The notes under the pieces are model-generated. The model saw only the letters and a list, made by a program, of their open reading frames with translations, was not told where the DNA came from and did not search any database. A DNA stretch of 64,000 nucleotides, taken from positions 180,314,807 to 180,378,806 of the forward strand of contig JAUPFV010000004.1 of assembly GCA_036936605.1 (NCBI GenBank), written 5' to 3'. Each line of letters starts with the position of its first letter. Position 1 is the first letter of the stretch. Below, in pieces: positions 46,750 through 57,919 of this stretch. The translations under genes were made by a program, and so were the position numbers. The stretch comes from Limnanthes douglasii subsp. nivea. Its lineage: Eukaryota > Streptophyta > Magnoliopsida > Brassicales > Limnanthaceae.

Positions 46750-47281
46750 TGTTGGATGTGAAGTATTATGTGCTACCATCAGATTTTGATGAAACTGATT
46801 ATGCTCAATCTGTTCTATAAACTCCATTTCCAATGCTTGCGTGTCTTCCACCAAAATTATTTTCTCTACTTGATCCAACAATGATCCAAATGTCATGGCT
46901 TGTCTCTCTATAATGTTATATTTTATTGTACAACGGATAAGCTCCTAATGCCACTTTATCTTCACAATTTTCCATCTCAGTCTTAGCCTTGATAAAATCA
47001 TTTGTATAATCTTTAAGGCTCTCTCCCACTTTCTACCTACAATAAATGATCGTATCACCATTCGCGGGAAATTTTATGCTTCCACAAAATATTTGCAAAA
47101 GATATTCTTAGAACATATCAAAAGTTTTAATACAACTCTCTCACAAGCGATTATACCACTTTGTATGTGCGTTCTTGAATGTTTGGGAGAATGCCCTACA
47201 TAGTAATTGGTTATCATCATCCTAGTTAACCATAAAATTCTTGAATTGTTCAATGTGGCTGTCTGGATCTTGAGTTCCATC
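46750..47281 (-). repeat. Inverted duplication in element C gag, right arm
   Basis: Partner of 46209-46740. This arm lies in the expected gag orientation, so it is probably the original copy. Confidence 0.92.
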
Positions 47282-48170
47282 AAATATTTCTAACTTTGAA
47301 ATATCAAACCACTTAGGCAGATACCCTAAAGTTATCTTAGAGGAGAAATGGGATGACCTCCAATTTTGCCGAATTTATACACACTGCCCCCGGGTCCTTC
47401 ATTTGCTGTGGTATATAGACTTCCCTCAGATGGATATGTAATATGGTTACTTATACGGCACTCAAAATTATGGTTTCCCGAGGGGATCTGCACATGGGGT
47501 GCTTGCTCCCTTTTAGCAACAGTCACACACCTGTTTTTGTTATTGGACCCAATTCCTTTATTATCTTAATCGTGCATTTGTCTCCTCAAACCACTAGTCC
47601 GATGAGATGTCCAATGACCATCTCCACCCACTTAGAAATTCTCCTCTTATAATTTTCTTCACTTCCGTACTCCATTTATGGGAGGATGATTCATCTAAGT
47701 CGTACAAAGAATAATCACTGATTCAGTGGACTCATAGTGACACTTAGACTTCATCCTTTTCCTTGAAGAATAATTGTTCTTTCTTTGATCCCTTTCACGC
47801 TTATCATCAGTCCGATAAACATCTTCCATATTGTCATTTTTAGTTATCTGCTCTCTTTGGACTTCCAACTTGAGCCTCTTTGAATTTATAATTTCTTTCT
47901 TTCCAGCATTCATCCTTTCAATATCTTCCAGTAGTTCCTTTCATTGAGCTACTAAGGTAGATTTCACTAGTAGCTCCTCGATATATTGTTCATTATTATT
48001 TTGTTCCTTCACTACTCGCTCTTCGAACGGGAGACCTCTAGACGAGTTTATAATAACACGATTATTTATTCCAACACCTAGCTCTCCTAACATTTATGTA
48101 TCTATCACTCTCAACCTGTTTAAGAATAGAATAATGGTTTTGGAAAAATGATTTCGGGTACCAATCGCTT

Positions 48171-48188
48171 TCCCACAGACAACGCCAA
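48171..48188 (-). other. Element C primer-binding site
   Basis: On the minus strand 'ttggcgttgtctgtggga' follows the LTR, close to the TGGCGCCGTCTGTGGGA form typical of Tat elements. Confidence 0.75.
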
Positions 48189-48575
48189 TGATACCTCCAA
48201 ATATTTCTTAGAGGGTTAATATGTCTGAATAATATTCGTAAGAGAGTATTTAGAGAGAGAAATGAGAAAAGTAGAGAGATAAAATAACAAATAGAATAAC
48301 AAATCAACGATTGATTAATGATTAACCCTCTTTCCAAAAAAAGGATGTTGCTTTATATAGTACAAATGATAGGTCCATAATTTACATGTTTGCTCCCTTC
48401 TTATGGATATTTCACACCCTATTAATTTTTTAATCTTAACCATAATTGCTATTTATTAGACAAATCACCCTCAACATTACATATTTGTTGGGTTTCTTAC
48501 ACAATGTTTTACTAAGCCAAATTAACTCCATTATTTATCCAATTTAACTTAATTCTCCTAATATTTCCCTTATCA
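48189..48575 (-). repeat. Element C 5' LTR
   Basis: 387 bp. TATATAAA on the minus strand at 48359-48352 is the likely promoter. AATAT follows at 48576. Confidence 0.9.
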
Positions 48576-48580
48576 AATAT

Positions 48581-48834
48581 CATCATAGTCATCACCAGTA
48601 AGTATCATGTTATGAACATAAAAAGATAGTAAAATAAGACATTATATGTTTACTTAATAACATTGAATCATTATGACTATGTATGAAGCCAAACAAAGTG
48701 ATCACCGTGGAAATTTTCTCAAACTACACATGTGGTGTTTGATTGTGATCGTAAAGAGCTTTGTAAAGCTTAATTGCACTAAGCTGATGAGCAACATCAT
48801 GATGAGGCATTACATAAGTTTTATTTATGAAATC
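48581..48834. other. Spacer between elements C and D
   Basis: About 250 bp of AT-rich sequence, the former right flank of element C. Nothing recognised. Confidence 0.4.
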
Positions 48835-49057
48835 TGGTGAGTTCAATTACTAAGAGTTGTCTTATGAAAAAGTAATACATGGGTTTTAGTGAGAGATAGA
48901 GAGAGTTTTTAGAGAGAGAAAGTCAGAGCACAATTGAGTTAGACCAAAAAGTGTTCAACCCCTTTATTAGTTCAGCCCTGGCCTTTATATAGAGGTACTG
49001 TGACTTAGCTCAAAACAGAAATCGGTTACATAAATGTATAAATTACCCTTAGTCCTC
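48835..49057 (-). repeat. Element D 3' LTR, first part (split)
   Basis: On the minus strand this is the promoter-distal part of a Tat LTR: TATATAAA at 48991-48984, 'aataaaggggttgaacactttt' as in element A, CT-rich end, terminal TCACCA. It breaks off at 49057 and resumes at 59461. Joined length without the duplication is about 304 bp. Confidence 0.85.
49053..49057. repeat. Element B target duplication, left
   Basis: TCCTC, repeated at 59461-59465. Confidence 0.9.
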
Positions 49058-49484
49058 TGATGAGTCCGAACTATGCACTCTCCCCGGACGAGGACAGATC
49101 GGTCCAAGGCCTCCGGACCGGACAGATCACACGGACCGGACAGATCATTTTGAACACTATGACCATAGGACTGTTCGAACTATGACAAAAGTACTAAAAA
49201 ACCTAAACACTACTTGACTAAGGTACTTGCTCTCCTACTTAGAGCTCATGGGTCTTTGAACATGACCCGGGTCCATTAAACATGACCCGAAAGCCCATAA
49301 GGGCCCAAACATCAGGGTATAAATACCCAACCACCTGCATTAACTATGGGTAATGAGAATTAACTGCTACCAAACTGCTTAATTATCTCTCTACTCTCTA
49401 CTCTAAACACTTAACAACCACACACCACCATAAAACACCAACTAAAATTACCAGCCTACCCTTAGGCAATTATTATCCTCACCA
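49058..49484 (+). repeat. Element B 5' LTR
   Basis: TGATGAGT...CTCACCA, 427 bp. Contains repeated 'ggaccggacagatca' words in the upstream part and TATAAATA at 49318. Confidence 0.95.
49318..49325 (+). promoter_or_regulatory. TATA box of element B LTR
   Basis: TATAAATA in 'agggtataaataccc', 260 bp into the LTR; repeated at 59294 in the 3' LTR. Confidence 0.7.
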
Positions 49485-49504
49485 AATTGGCGACCACAAT
49501 GGGA
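49485..49504 (+). other. Element B primer-binding site
   Basis: 'aattggcgaccacaatggga' immediately after the LTR, matching the Tat form TTGGCG...GTGGGA at most positions. Confidence 0.75.
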
Positions 49505-49512
49505 GAACGAAG

Positions 49513-51290
49513 GTGCCTGAATCAAGCATTCAAAACCAGCTAATAAAATATGTCCGTATGAATCCGGACAATCCAGAAGTACCACCAGCTCTGCTTGAAG
49601 TGGTGGGAGAGAACGATGAGTACACTATCGAAGAGCGTGATAGGCTCAAGGGTGAAATAGAAGCTCTGAGGGCTGAAAAGGCCAAGATGGACATGAAAGA
49701 AAAGTCCAAAGCATCAGCTGCTCATCACACCGATAACCCCAGGGAGCATGAGTCTTCGAAGACTCATGTGAGCACTAAAAAGACTCATGCTAGTTCTAAA
49801 AAGTCTCACTGGTCTAAGCCAGTGGAGAGTTCTGACTCAAGCTCAGAGTCTTCTGATAACTCTTCGGAAAGTGAGGGAGTTGAAAAATCCTTATCCTCTA
49901 GCAGCGATGAGGGTCGAACTAGAAAGAAGCAAAGGCAGATTAAAAAATACTCAAGAAAAAGGGATAGACAAGGAAAGATGAAAAGGCATATTGGTAAGGG
50001 ATCCTCTCATAGCCGGAAGCATGTGGACAAGATGCTGATGGATCCCTTCGCTTTCCATGATGAACCAAGTATCTTTGCAACTCCCAATGAAGGTACTGTG
50101 TTCAGTCGTGGAAGGAATTGGAGGCAATCTCCGTAGTCTTCTAAGATTCTATCCGGAAACCTCCCCAAGATGTTTGACAACACCAAAATAGAAAAGTACG
50201 ATGGCAGTACTGATTCGGACAACCATCTGGAGCAATTTAAAAACTTCATGATGAATTTTGATGATGATGACAAACTGCTCTGTAGGGCATTCTCCCAGTC
50301 ATTCACGGGGAGTTCTCTAAAGTGGTACAACAGCCTGCCTCAGGGTTGTATTAAAGATTTCGATAATTTTTGGGTAGCCTTTCGAAGGCAGTTCGTAGGG
50401 AGTAAAGAACTAAAGGGCAATGGAGACACAATAATCCATTGTGCCCATGAGCCAAATGAGTCTTTGAAAGAATATATAAGCCGTTTTGTGAATACCAAGA
50501 ATGGGTTGGCTGATTGCTTCGAACAGGTAGCAATAGCATCCCTGAGACAGGGTTTGAACCCAGGCAATCTAGCTGATTCAGTGACCAGGAAGAAGGCCAT
50601 GACATGGGGAGGGTTGCTGAATCAGGTTGGCAAACAAATAAACGTCGATGAAACAAAGAAAACCAGGGTGCACAGGCAGGTGAGGTCTACCCTAGTGGCA
50701 CCAAATCCCAATCAGAATCAGTCCGGGAACAAAGCAAGAGAAACCGGACAGGGGCATGGTAGGGCAAAAGCTCAGTCTCAGCCAGCTGCTCCTGCTCAAA
50801 GTCAGCAATCCAGAAACAAGAGAGGGCCATGGGTGCAACCGGAGTGGTCCGTAGAGTTAAAAGAAAGTGTGGCCACTATTTTTGATAAAACAAAGGATGA
50901 GGTGCATTACCGGAGACCGGCAACACTGCAGTCTCCCATAGAGCATCGCAACAACTCTTTTTGCCAATATCACAATGATATTGGTCATACCACTGACGAC
51001 TGCATATCATTGAAACAAGAAGTTCAAAACTTGATTGAAAGGGGAAAGCTGGGGGCCTACGTGAAAAGAAGAGGGGGTAATAGGCCTGATAACACTCACC
51101 GGGTTGGTCCAAGTAATACTGCTCCGGAGGGAGCCATGGTAATAGTTGAAAGGTTTGACACAGAATCTGAGTACTTGGATCCTGATCCAACTCGAAACAG
51201 AGTGGGTGCTATAGAGGAATGTTCTAGATCGATCTCCGGGCTCATTAAGTTTTTCGAGTCGCTTACAATTTTCGGAGGGGACACTATGAC
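49513..51290 (+). pseudogene. Element B gag, one early stop
   Basis: From 49513: a highly charged N-terminus rich in Ser, Lys and Glu (DSSSESSDNSSESEGVEKS). TAG at 50134 interrupts, then the same frame continues. The core domain is at 50170-50640 (FDNTKIEKYDGSTDSDNHLEQF, SLKWYNSLPQG, AFRRQFVGSKE), followed by a Gln/Pro-rich linker and CQYHNDIGHTTDDC near 50950. Gag packages element RNA. Apart from the one stop it is intact. Confidence 0.9.
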
Positions 51291-51960
51291 AACTCCTACT
51301 GCTTCTTCGAGGAAGAGGCATGTTCATACTTTAGCCTCCCAGCTAGAAGGAGGCATGACTTCTTATCAGTCACAAAACTCGTTCCCCTTCATTGTTTTTG
51401 ATGAAGATGATTTAAGAAACATTGCTGGCCCTCATGAGGATGCTGTTGTCATAGGAGCATCTATAGGGGGCAATGACATAAGACGAATCCTGGTGGATAC
51501 TGGAAGCTCAGCCAATATCCTTTTCCTAACCACTTACAAGAAAATGAAAAATCTAGCTGTAATTCAGAATTCAGACAGGTCAATCGTGGGCTTCACAGGC
51601 AGCTCAGCAGATGTGATCGGAGAGTTCGAAGAAGAGGTGTTATTGGGCAAGGGCCCTTTCAAGAAAATGGTCAGAATACTCTTTATTGTGGTGGATTGTC
51701 CCACTTGCTATAATGCTATTCTAGGGAGGTCTTGACTCTCTAGGATGCATGCAGTGGCTTCAACAGTCCACCAGTGCTTGAAGTATGCTGTTCAGGGACA
51801 GGTTGGAGTCGTCCGGAGCAGTCAAAAGATCGCAAGAGAATATTATGCCACTGCCCTGGCTCCTCGAACGCTGGGGGCAGTCCGTATTAATGAACAATAG
51901 CAGTTTGAGGGCCTTTCTGGGGGTGAGGGTGAAATTGATGACGCTAGAGAGACCCCCGGA
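51291..51960 (+). pseudogene. Element B protease, two stops downstream
   Basis: SRKRHVHTLASQL, FIVFDEDDLRN, then ILVDTGSSANILFLTTYKKM with the DTG active site intact (about 51493). VGFTGSS and PTCYNAILGRS follow; the next codon, TGG in relatives, is TGA (51733). A TAG follows at 51898 in the linker to RT. The frame is the same as gag and pol, so this was one polyprotein. Confidence 0.9.
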
Positions 51961-53460
51961 GTGTTGATACCAGTTGAAGAGGTAGAAACACACTATTTGG
52001 AAGATGGGAAACGTGTCAAAATAGGGTCTAAAATGCCACCTGTTTTGAAAGATCAAATGTTAAAGTTTTTGAAGAACCATCAACACGTTTTTGCTTGGTG
52101 CAATGCTGATGTTACTGGGGTCCCATTAGAAGTGATTTCACATCACCTATCCGTCCGGAGAGACGTAGCTCCAGTGGTTCAAAAAAGAAGAGCTTTTTCT
52201 AAAGAAAAGGTTGATGTCATTGTACAAGAGTTTGACGGGCTCACAAAGATGGAGCACATCAAGGAATCTCAATACCTTTTGTGGACTGCCAATCCTGTCT
52301 TGGTAAAAAAGAAGAATGGCAAGTGGCGCATGTGCATTGATTTCATAGATCTCAATAGAGCTTGCCCAAAAGATTTGTATCCAGTTCCCCGGATTGATCA
52401 GTTAGTAGACTCCACCTCTGGGAACAAGCTGCTTTCCTTTATAGATGCTTTCTCCGGATACAATCAGATTCAAATAGATCCAAAGGATCAAGAGCATACC
52501 ACATTTGTCACTGCCAGAGCTCTTCATTGCTACAAAGTGATGCCATTTGGTTTGAAAAATGCTGGGGCTACTTATCAGAGGTTAGTTAACAAGGCATTTG
52601 CTGATCAAATTGGAAGAAATATGGAAGTGTACATTGATGACATGATGGTGAAGAGTGTAGATGAGCAGTTGCACTTGTCCGATCTCCAAGAAACTTTTGC
52701 CAACTTGGTAAAAGTGAATTTAAAATTAAACCCAGAAAAGTGTGTGTTCGGAGTGCAGTCCGGGAAGTTTCTAGGCTATATCATAAGTGAGCATGGAATA
52801 CAGCCCGATCCGGACCAGCTAAATGCTCTTTTCCGAATGGAACCTCCTCGAAACATTAAAGAAGTACAGCGGTTAACGGGGAGGTTATCTGCCTTAAACA
52901 GATTTATCTCAAGGTCTTCGGATAGGTGTGCACCTTTCTTTCAAACTTTGAAGGGTGCAAAAGGATTCGATTGGACCCCACAGTGTAATGAGGCTTTCAA
53001 TGAGATCAAGAAACACATGTCCTCTCCCAAGACTTTGTTTAAACCAGTTGATGGGGAGACCCTCTTCGTATATTTGGCAGTTTCAAGTTGTGCCATCAGT
53101 GCTGTGTTAGTAAGAGAAGTAGATAATTACCCCCATCCAGTATACTACATCAGCAAAAGCTTGATAGATGTAGAAAGGCGTTACTTGAAACTCGAAAAGT
53201 TAGCATTGGCCTTGGTGATAGCAGCCAGGAAGATGAGGCCTTATTTCCAGGCTCACCCCATCATCGTCCGGACTTCTTTTCCCCTGAAGAATGTTTTCCA
53301 AAAAGCAGACATTTCAAGCAGGATGACTAAGTGGTCAGTAGAATTGGGAGACTTCGACATAGATTTTGCTCCCCGAACAGCAGTCAAGGCCCAAGCTGTG
53401 GCAGACTTTTTGGTTGAATTCCACTCCGACAGGGATTCAGAGCAAGCTACTGACATAAAA
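51961..53460 (+). CDS. Element B reverse transcriptase and RNase H (open segment of pol)
   Basis: Start of an 807-codon open stretch that runs to 54384; any start codon here is nominal, because the protein should come from gag-pol. RT motifs: VQKRRAFSKEK, KKKNGKWRMCIDF, FIDAFSGYNQIQID, MPFGLKNAGATYQRLV and catalytic YIDDMMVKS. RNase H: LFVYLAVSSCAISAVLV, YISKSLIDVERRYLKLEKLALALV. All expected residues seen are present. It copies element RNA into DNA inside the particle. Upstream nonsense codons should block normal expression. Confidence 0.9.
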
Positions 53461-53860
53461 GACAAAAAGATGTGGGTCGTCCGAACAGATGGTGGATCTA
53501 GCACTATGGGGTGTGGTGCAGGGGTATGTTTGACTTCCCCGTATGGAGACAAAATGTACCAGGCTATTTGTTTTGCTTTCAGGGCATCCAATAATGAGTC
53601 CGAATACGAAGCAGCTATAGCTGGTTTAAAGTTAGCCTACATTTGTGGGGCTAAGAGGGTCAAGCTGCTAAGCGACTCCCAACTGCTTATCCACCATGCC
53701 CAAGGCCAGTCTGAGGCTAAGAAGGAGCAACTTGTGAAATATTTACTCATCCTCAAAAATGAAGCGCTTAAGTTTAAAAGTGTTGTCTATGAACACATTC
53801 CCCGGGCAGAAAATGAGCTAGCAGACTCACTAGCAACCATAGCATATACGGAGTCATATC
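53461..53860 (+). CDS. Element B second (archaeal-type) RNase H (same open stretch)
   Basis: MWVVRTDGGSSTMGCGAG gives the first acidic residue, ASNNESEYEAAIAGL the second, LLSDSQLLIHH the third and ENELADSLATIA the last. In the Tat lineage this added domain lies between the first RNase H and integrase and is thought to provide the active RNase H. It continues without a break from the RT segment. Confidence 0.88.
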
Positions 53861-55127
53861 CATGGATCCATGTGCTTGAAAGCCCCTCCATCCAACTTTG
53901 TAAGGGTAAAGAAGAGGAATTTTTTGAAATGCAAGTAAAACAACCTCAAGACTGGAGATTTCATCTCCTGCAATATCTCTCCGATGGTGTTGTGCCTCCG
54001 GATAAGTCACTAGCCAGAACATTGAAACACAAGGCTCGTGGTTTCATCATATTGAGAGAAGTGTTATACAAGAAGTCTTACAGTAAACCTCTCCTGCGCT
54101 GTTTGGGGGATAAAGAATCACAAATGGTCCTCTCCGAATTGCACGATGGTGAGGGGTCAGCCCATTGTGGGTTTAGAGCTTTGGTAAGAAGGTGTGACCC
54201 ATGCCAGAGGTACAACAATGAAATTCATGTACCAGCCATTCCTTTAGAATCAATTTCTGAGCCCATTCCTTTTGCTCGATGGGGATTGGATTTAGTGGGG
54301 CCTCTCCCCGTGGCGTCCGGAGGACGCAAAACTATAATTGTGGCCATAGATTACTTTTCGAAGTGGATAGAAGCAGCCCCCTAGCAGGGACAACATCAAA
54401 AGTTGTTATAAAATTCATTCTATCCAACATCTGTTGCAGATTTGGTGTCCCACAGAAAATAACAACAGACAATGGGCCACAGTTCGACAATAGAGAAATG
54501 GAGAGCTTCTGTGCCTCAAGGGGTATACAACATTGTTTTTCTTCACCTTTCTACCCACAAGCAAATGGGCAAGTTGAAGTGGCTAATAGAACTATACTGT
54601 CCGGTTTAAAGAAGAATTTGGAAGTGGCCTAGTTATTTACAAGAGGTCTTGTGGGCCTACCGGACAAAACCTGGGGCTGCAACACAAGAATCACCCTTTG
54701 CCTTGGTCTATGGGATGGATGCAGTAGCTCCCATAAAAGCAACTCTCCCATAGAAGCAACTCTCCCCTCTTTTCGTGTTCACAACTTCTCCGAACATGCT
54801 AATGAGGTGGCAATCAGAGGTCAACTTGATTTGATAGAAGAAAGACGAGTTAAAGCTCACCTTCGAGTTGCACACTATCAAGGCTTGATGAGAAGCAGGT
54901 TTGCTTCTAAAGTTAAAAGAAGAGATTTCCAACCAGGGGACAAAGTATTAAGGAAGGTCTTCTTACACACTAAAGAAAAGCTCTTCGGAAAGCTGGCCCC
55001 AACTTGGGAGGGTCCGTATATGGTTGTTGAAAGAATTAAGCCTGGAACTTATTGGTTGGAAGACAAAGATGGCAGAGTTCTAACACATCCTTGGAATATC
55101 GAGCATCTCCGGATGTACTTGGAATAG
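53861..55127 (+). pseudogene. Element B integrase, frameshifted and internally deleted
   Basis: The zinc domain begins ELHDGEGSAHCGFRAL and jumps straight to RRCDPCQRY; about 21 residues between the His pair and the Cys pair, present in element A, are missing. The core has AIDYFSKW (54345), then a missing C in a C run at about 54380 shifts frame. TTDNGPQFDN and YPQANGQVEVANR follow, so D, D and E remain. Another shift is near 54625. A 17-bp tandem duplication ('cccataaaagcaactct', 54730-54763) adds a further shift. The C-terminus has WEGPYMVVERIKPGTYWL and ends at 55127. Confidence 0.9.
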
Positions 55128-55621
55128 CACTTGTGTAAATATTTACTTGTTTGAACATCCATGTAAATATTTGGGGGCATACTCTTTCCTCCCCGGTGGC
55201 ACGGAGAGGTTTTAATGAGGTGTCCGGGCTGTTAAATAAAATTTGATGCCTTCTTAAAAATTTTCTAAGTGTTTTTAAAGTTTTGTCCCTTGTCATACTA
55301 TCCAGATTGAAATAACTAAGGGCTATTTAAACTCTAGCCGGAGAACTTAAACACTCTCACTATGAAACAACTAAAGCCTACTTAAACTCTGGCTTTCAAA
55401 ATCAGAACAAACAATGAAAGAAGATGATAGTTGTGCAGAACAGAAATATTCATTGAAATTAATAACTTGAAATTGCCTTGGCCTTCCAAGGACTTTTAAA
55501 TGATCAAAGTCGAACAACAAAAAATCTGTCCGGTCAAATACCGGACACCATTACAAAAAGAATGCCTTGACCTTCCAAGGACTTTAGTCTGGATAGAAAA
55601 TAAACAAAGTGAATCATAAAT
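55128..55621. other. Element B convergent 3' region
   Basis: About 490 bp between pol and the antisense gene stop. Has 'gaggttttaatgaggtgtc' (about 55206), as after pol in A, and two copies of 'gccttccaaggactttta' (about 55480 and 55570). Probable shared 3' UTR and terminators. Confidence 0.5.
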
Positions 55622-57177
55622 TTAAGGTTGAGCCTTTGAAGATGGCTCACCTTCATCTACCTTTTTGCCTTTAGGGTCATCTCTCCCTTCATCCACCCTC
55701 TTGCCTTTAGGATCATCTTTCTCCTCATCTGGGCTCTCCCCAGTATGTTCTTCATCACCCGAGGAGTCACTGGAGTAGCCATACGCGTCGCCTTCGGCCA
55801 TCGTGTGGTATGGGAGGTCTTCAGGCTCAACATAAAGCCATAAATCCCCTAGGTTCCTCTTCGGAAACTTTTCATGGAAGAGTAGAACCATGTCAGACCT
55901 CACCTTCTCAAGCAGTTGCTCTTCGCTTTTGATCATCTGGTTGGCATAAGCATTGATCTTGGCTTGAATCTTCGCCTCCTGCTCCTGTAGCAACGTATTT
56001 TTCTCTTCGGCAGCCTTGGACACTGCATTCTCAAGGTAAATCTTATCAGTAGTTAGGTTGGTGATGACTTTGTCCTTTGCCTTGGTTTCTTCCCTTGAGG
56101 AAGCAAGGTCTTTCTCCAGACCGGACAGTTTCTCCTGGAGGTCTTTGATGGTTTCCTCTAAAGTGGTGACTTTGGTGGTGCTTGTCTCTTGGCTTCTCTT
56201 CAACTCCTCGTTTTCTTCTTTCAACATGGCAGCATTGGAGGTGGCAGTTCGGAGGTCTTCGGACAGCTTCTCCTTGTCAGATTTAAGGTCTCTAATGATG
56301 TCAACCTGACCCCGGACTTGTCTCTCCAACGTAAGTACTGGTTGCACGTTGCTTAACAAGGAGTGCACTATGGTATCCTTTTCACTAGAGACAATAAAAG
56401 TCTTACCGTTAAAGTTGACCGTGTTGGAGCTGCTCGGAGGAATGTAAGGCCCTGCAAAGTCATCTCTGGGGAGGTTGAGGAAGTATTCACCAAGCTCACT
56501 GAGACCTGTGATGTCTACTCCATCAATGTTGAGATCTCCCCCCTCAACCTCATCAGTGTGAAAGTCCCCAGGAATCTCTTCGGCCTGTGTTGGGTCTGAA
56601 GGCTCAGCATGGAAGGAAGGCTCCGGAGCCCGGAGAGAAAGCTCGTTTCCCTTGGAAGTCTTTTTCTTCTTTGCTTCCCGGTCTGCGCCTTCACTTCCCT
56701 GTTTACGATTTCTCTTGGAAGCCCTTGGGGGTTTCGGGAGATTCGTCTCCTGCCTTTCAGTCTCTTGCTCCACAACTTGCAAGAGGGCAGCATCAATTTG
56801 GCTATACACTTGCCCCTCCGGGTCTGTTGGAGCATCTTTCTCAGCATCAGTAGGGTTGGCATCACCCACCACCTTTTTTCCCCTCTTCTTCTTGCCTTTC
56901 ATTTTGCTCGGGGCTTTGGCCCGGCCTGGCAGGAAGAGTGTCCCATCTGGTTCATGGGTCCTCTTAAGCACAATGTCAGGAGAAGGCTGGGTGGTGAGCT
57001 CCTCCCAGGTCAAGTCTCTCCGACCTGTGGTGTTCCACAGGTGAGACCTTGCCAAATTTCCACTGGTGAAGGCATCGTGGAATCTGTTCCCCCAATTCTC
57101 AGCAGCCCAGGCATTAATCTTGCCACAAGTTATCTGCCCGGCTTTCTGGTGGTGACTAAACTCCTTAGGCAGTCCTG

Positions 57178-57255
57178 CTAAGACAAAAGTAAGACAAATA
57201 AGTATAAACTAAGTTTGAAAAGAAAAGAGAAGAGAGACAAATGTAAGATGCTTAC
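57178..57255 (-). other. Predicted intron in element B antisense gene
   Basis: Minus strand: GTAAGC at 57255, TCTTAG ending at 57178, 78 bp, with a T-rich stretch before the acceptor. Splicing joins SD-P-GLPKEF in frame; without it the frame stops at 57209. Confidence 0.75.
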
Positions 57256-57857
57256 GGTCACTCCTCCATCTGCTTCTGAGGAGACTTGGGTTCTCTCCGG
57301 ATTTTATCTTCCTGTCATTTTCCCAAGCACCACTCACAAAAAGGAACTGAGTCCTCCAATTCCTCTCTGCCTCCAGCAAATCATCCACTGCTTTGAAGCC
57401 ATCCCCCATGTTAAAGTGGTAGAAGGGGATGTGATGGTTTTTACACAGGCTGGCCACTGCAGCAAACTCCTCCATGGGCAGAGGGATCCCGGACAGCCTT
57501 GATGCCATGATGCATGACATAAGGGTATACCAAGCATTGGGGCTCAGTTGGCTCAGACAGAGTTTGATCAGATGGAAATATCTGACAATCTCTGGGTCTA
57601 GTGGGAACCTGAGCCCCCAGTTGAACAGCTCCGTGAACATAACCACCTCAATTAACTTGCAATCCATGGGGGTCTCCGGATGTATAGGGATTCTGATCTT
57701 TACATTTTCTGGAATACCCCATTTTGAACGCATCCTGCCCAACTCGGCAGTGTGGATGAATGCATAGTTGATTTTCTGTAGGGAGAGAAGATAGTTGACG
57801 CTGACCTTGTGAAAACAAGGCCCTACTTTTCCTTCTAGGCTCTTCGGCAGATCCGTA

Positions 57858-57919
57858 TGCCTCAAGTACAACTTTTCTTTGCCCTTGTCCTTCTTGGCAA
57901 CTATCCGTATGCCTCAGAC
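57858..57919 (-). repeat. Short direct repeat at the antisense-gene frameshift
   Basis: 'tgaggcatacggat' occurs twice on the minus strand about 51 nt apart, exactly where the reading frame shifts. This suggests a slippage or templated insertion. Confidence 0.6.

Larger units (their letters stand above)
46060..48100 (-). pseudogene. Element C gag, rearranged
   Basis: The minus strand carries the gag leader (47913-47695, charged) and the core (about 47300-46750, with HIEQFKNFMVN and LLCRAFSQTF in shifting frames). The core is then present again in the opposite orientation at 46209-46740, and the zinc-knuckle end (CNYHDDVGHDTKYC, 46080-46120) is also on +. Gag is thus folded back on itself and cannot be translated as one protein. 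Confidence 0.8.
39336..48575 (-). mobile_element. Tat-lineage Ty3/gypsy retrotransposon C (minus strand), integrase deleted
   Basis: 9.24 kb with LTRs 39336-39723 and 48189-48575 and a 5-bp duplication AATAT. On the minus strand the primer-binding site, gag, protease, RT, RNase H and second RNase H run from right to left. Integrase is absent: the second RNase H (ending about 43565) is followed directly by the 3' region. The antisense gene is on + at 40369-42867. gag contains a 532-bp inverted duplication. It could move only with help, and its proteins are broken. Confidence 0.9.

Noticed and set aside
50340..51327. Several minus-strand frames of 80-106 codons
   Set aside because: Shadows of element B gag and protease, which have clear domains on +.
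56609..57181. Plus-strand frame of 190 codons with hydrophobic stretches
   Set aside because: Antisense shadow of exon 2 of the element B antisense gene; the low-complexity basic and Glu-rich coding sequence produces it.
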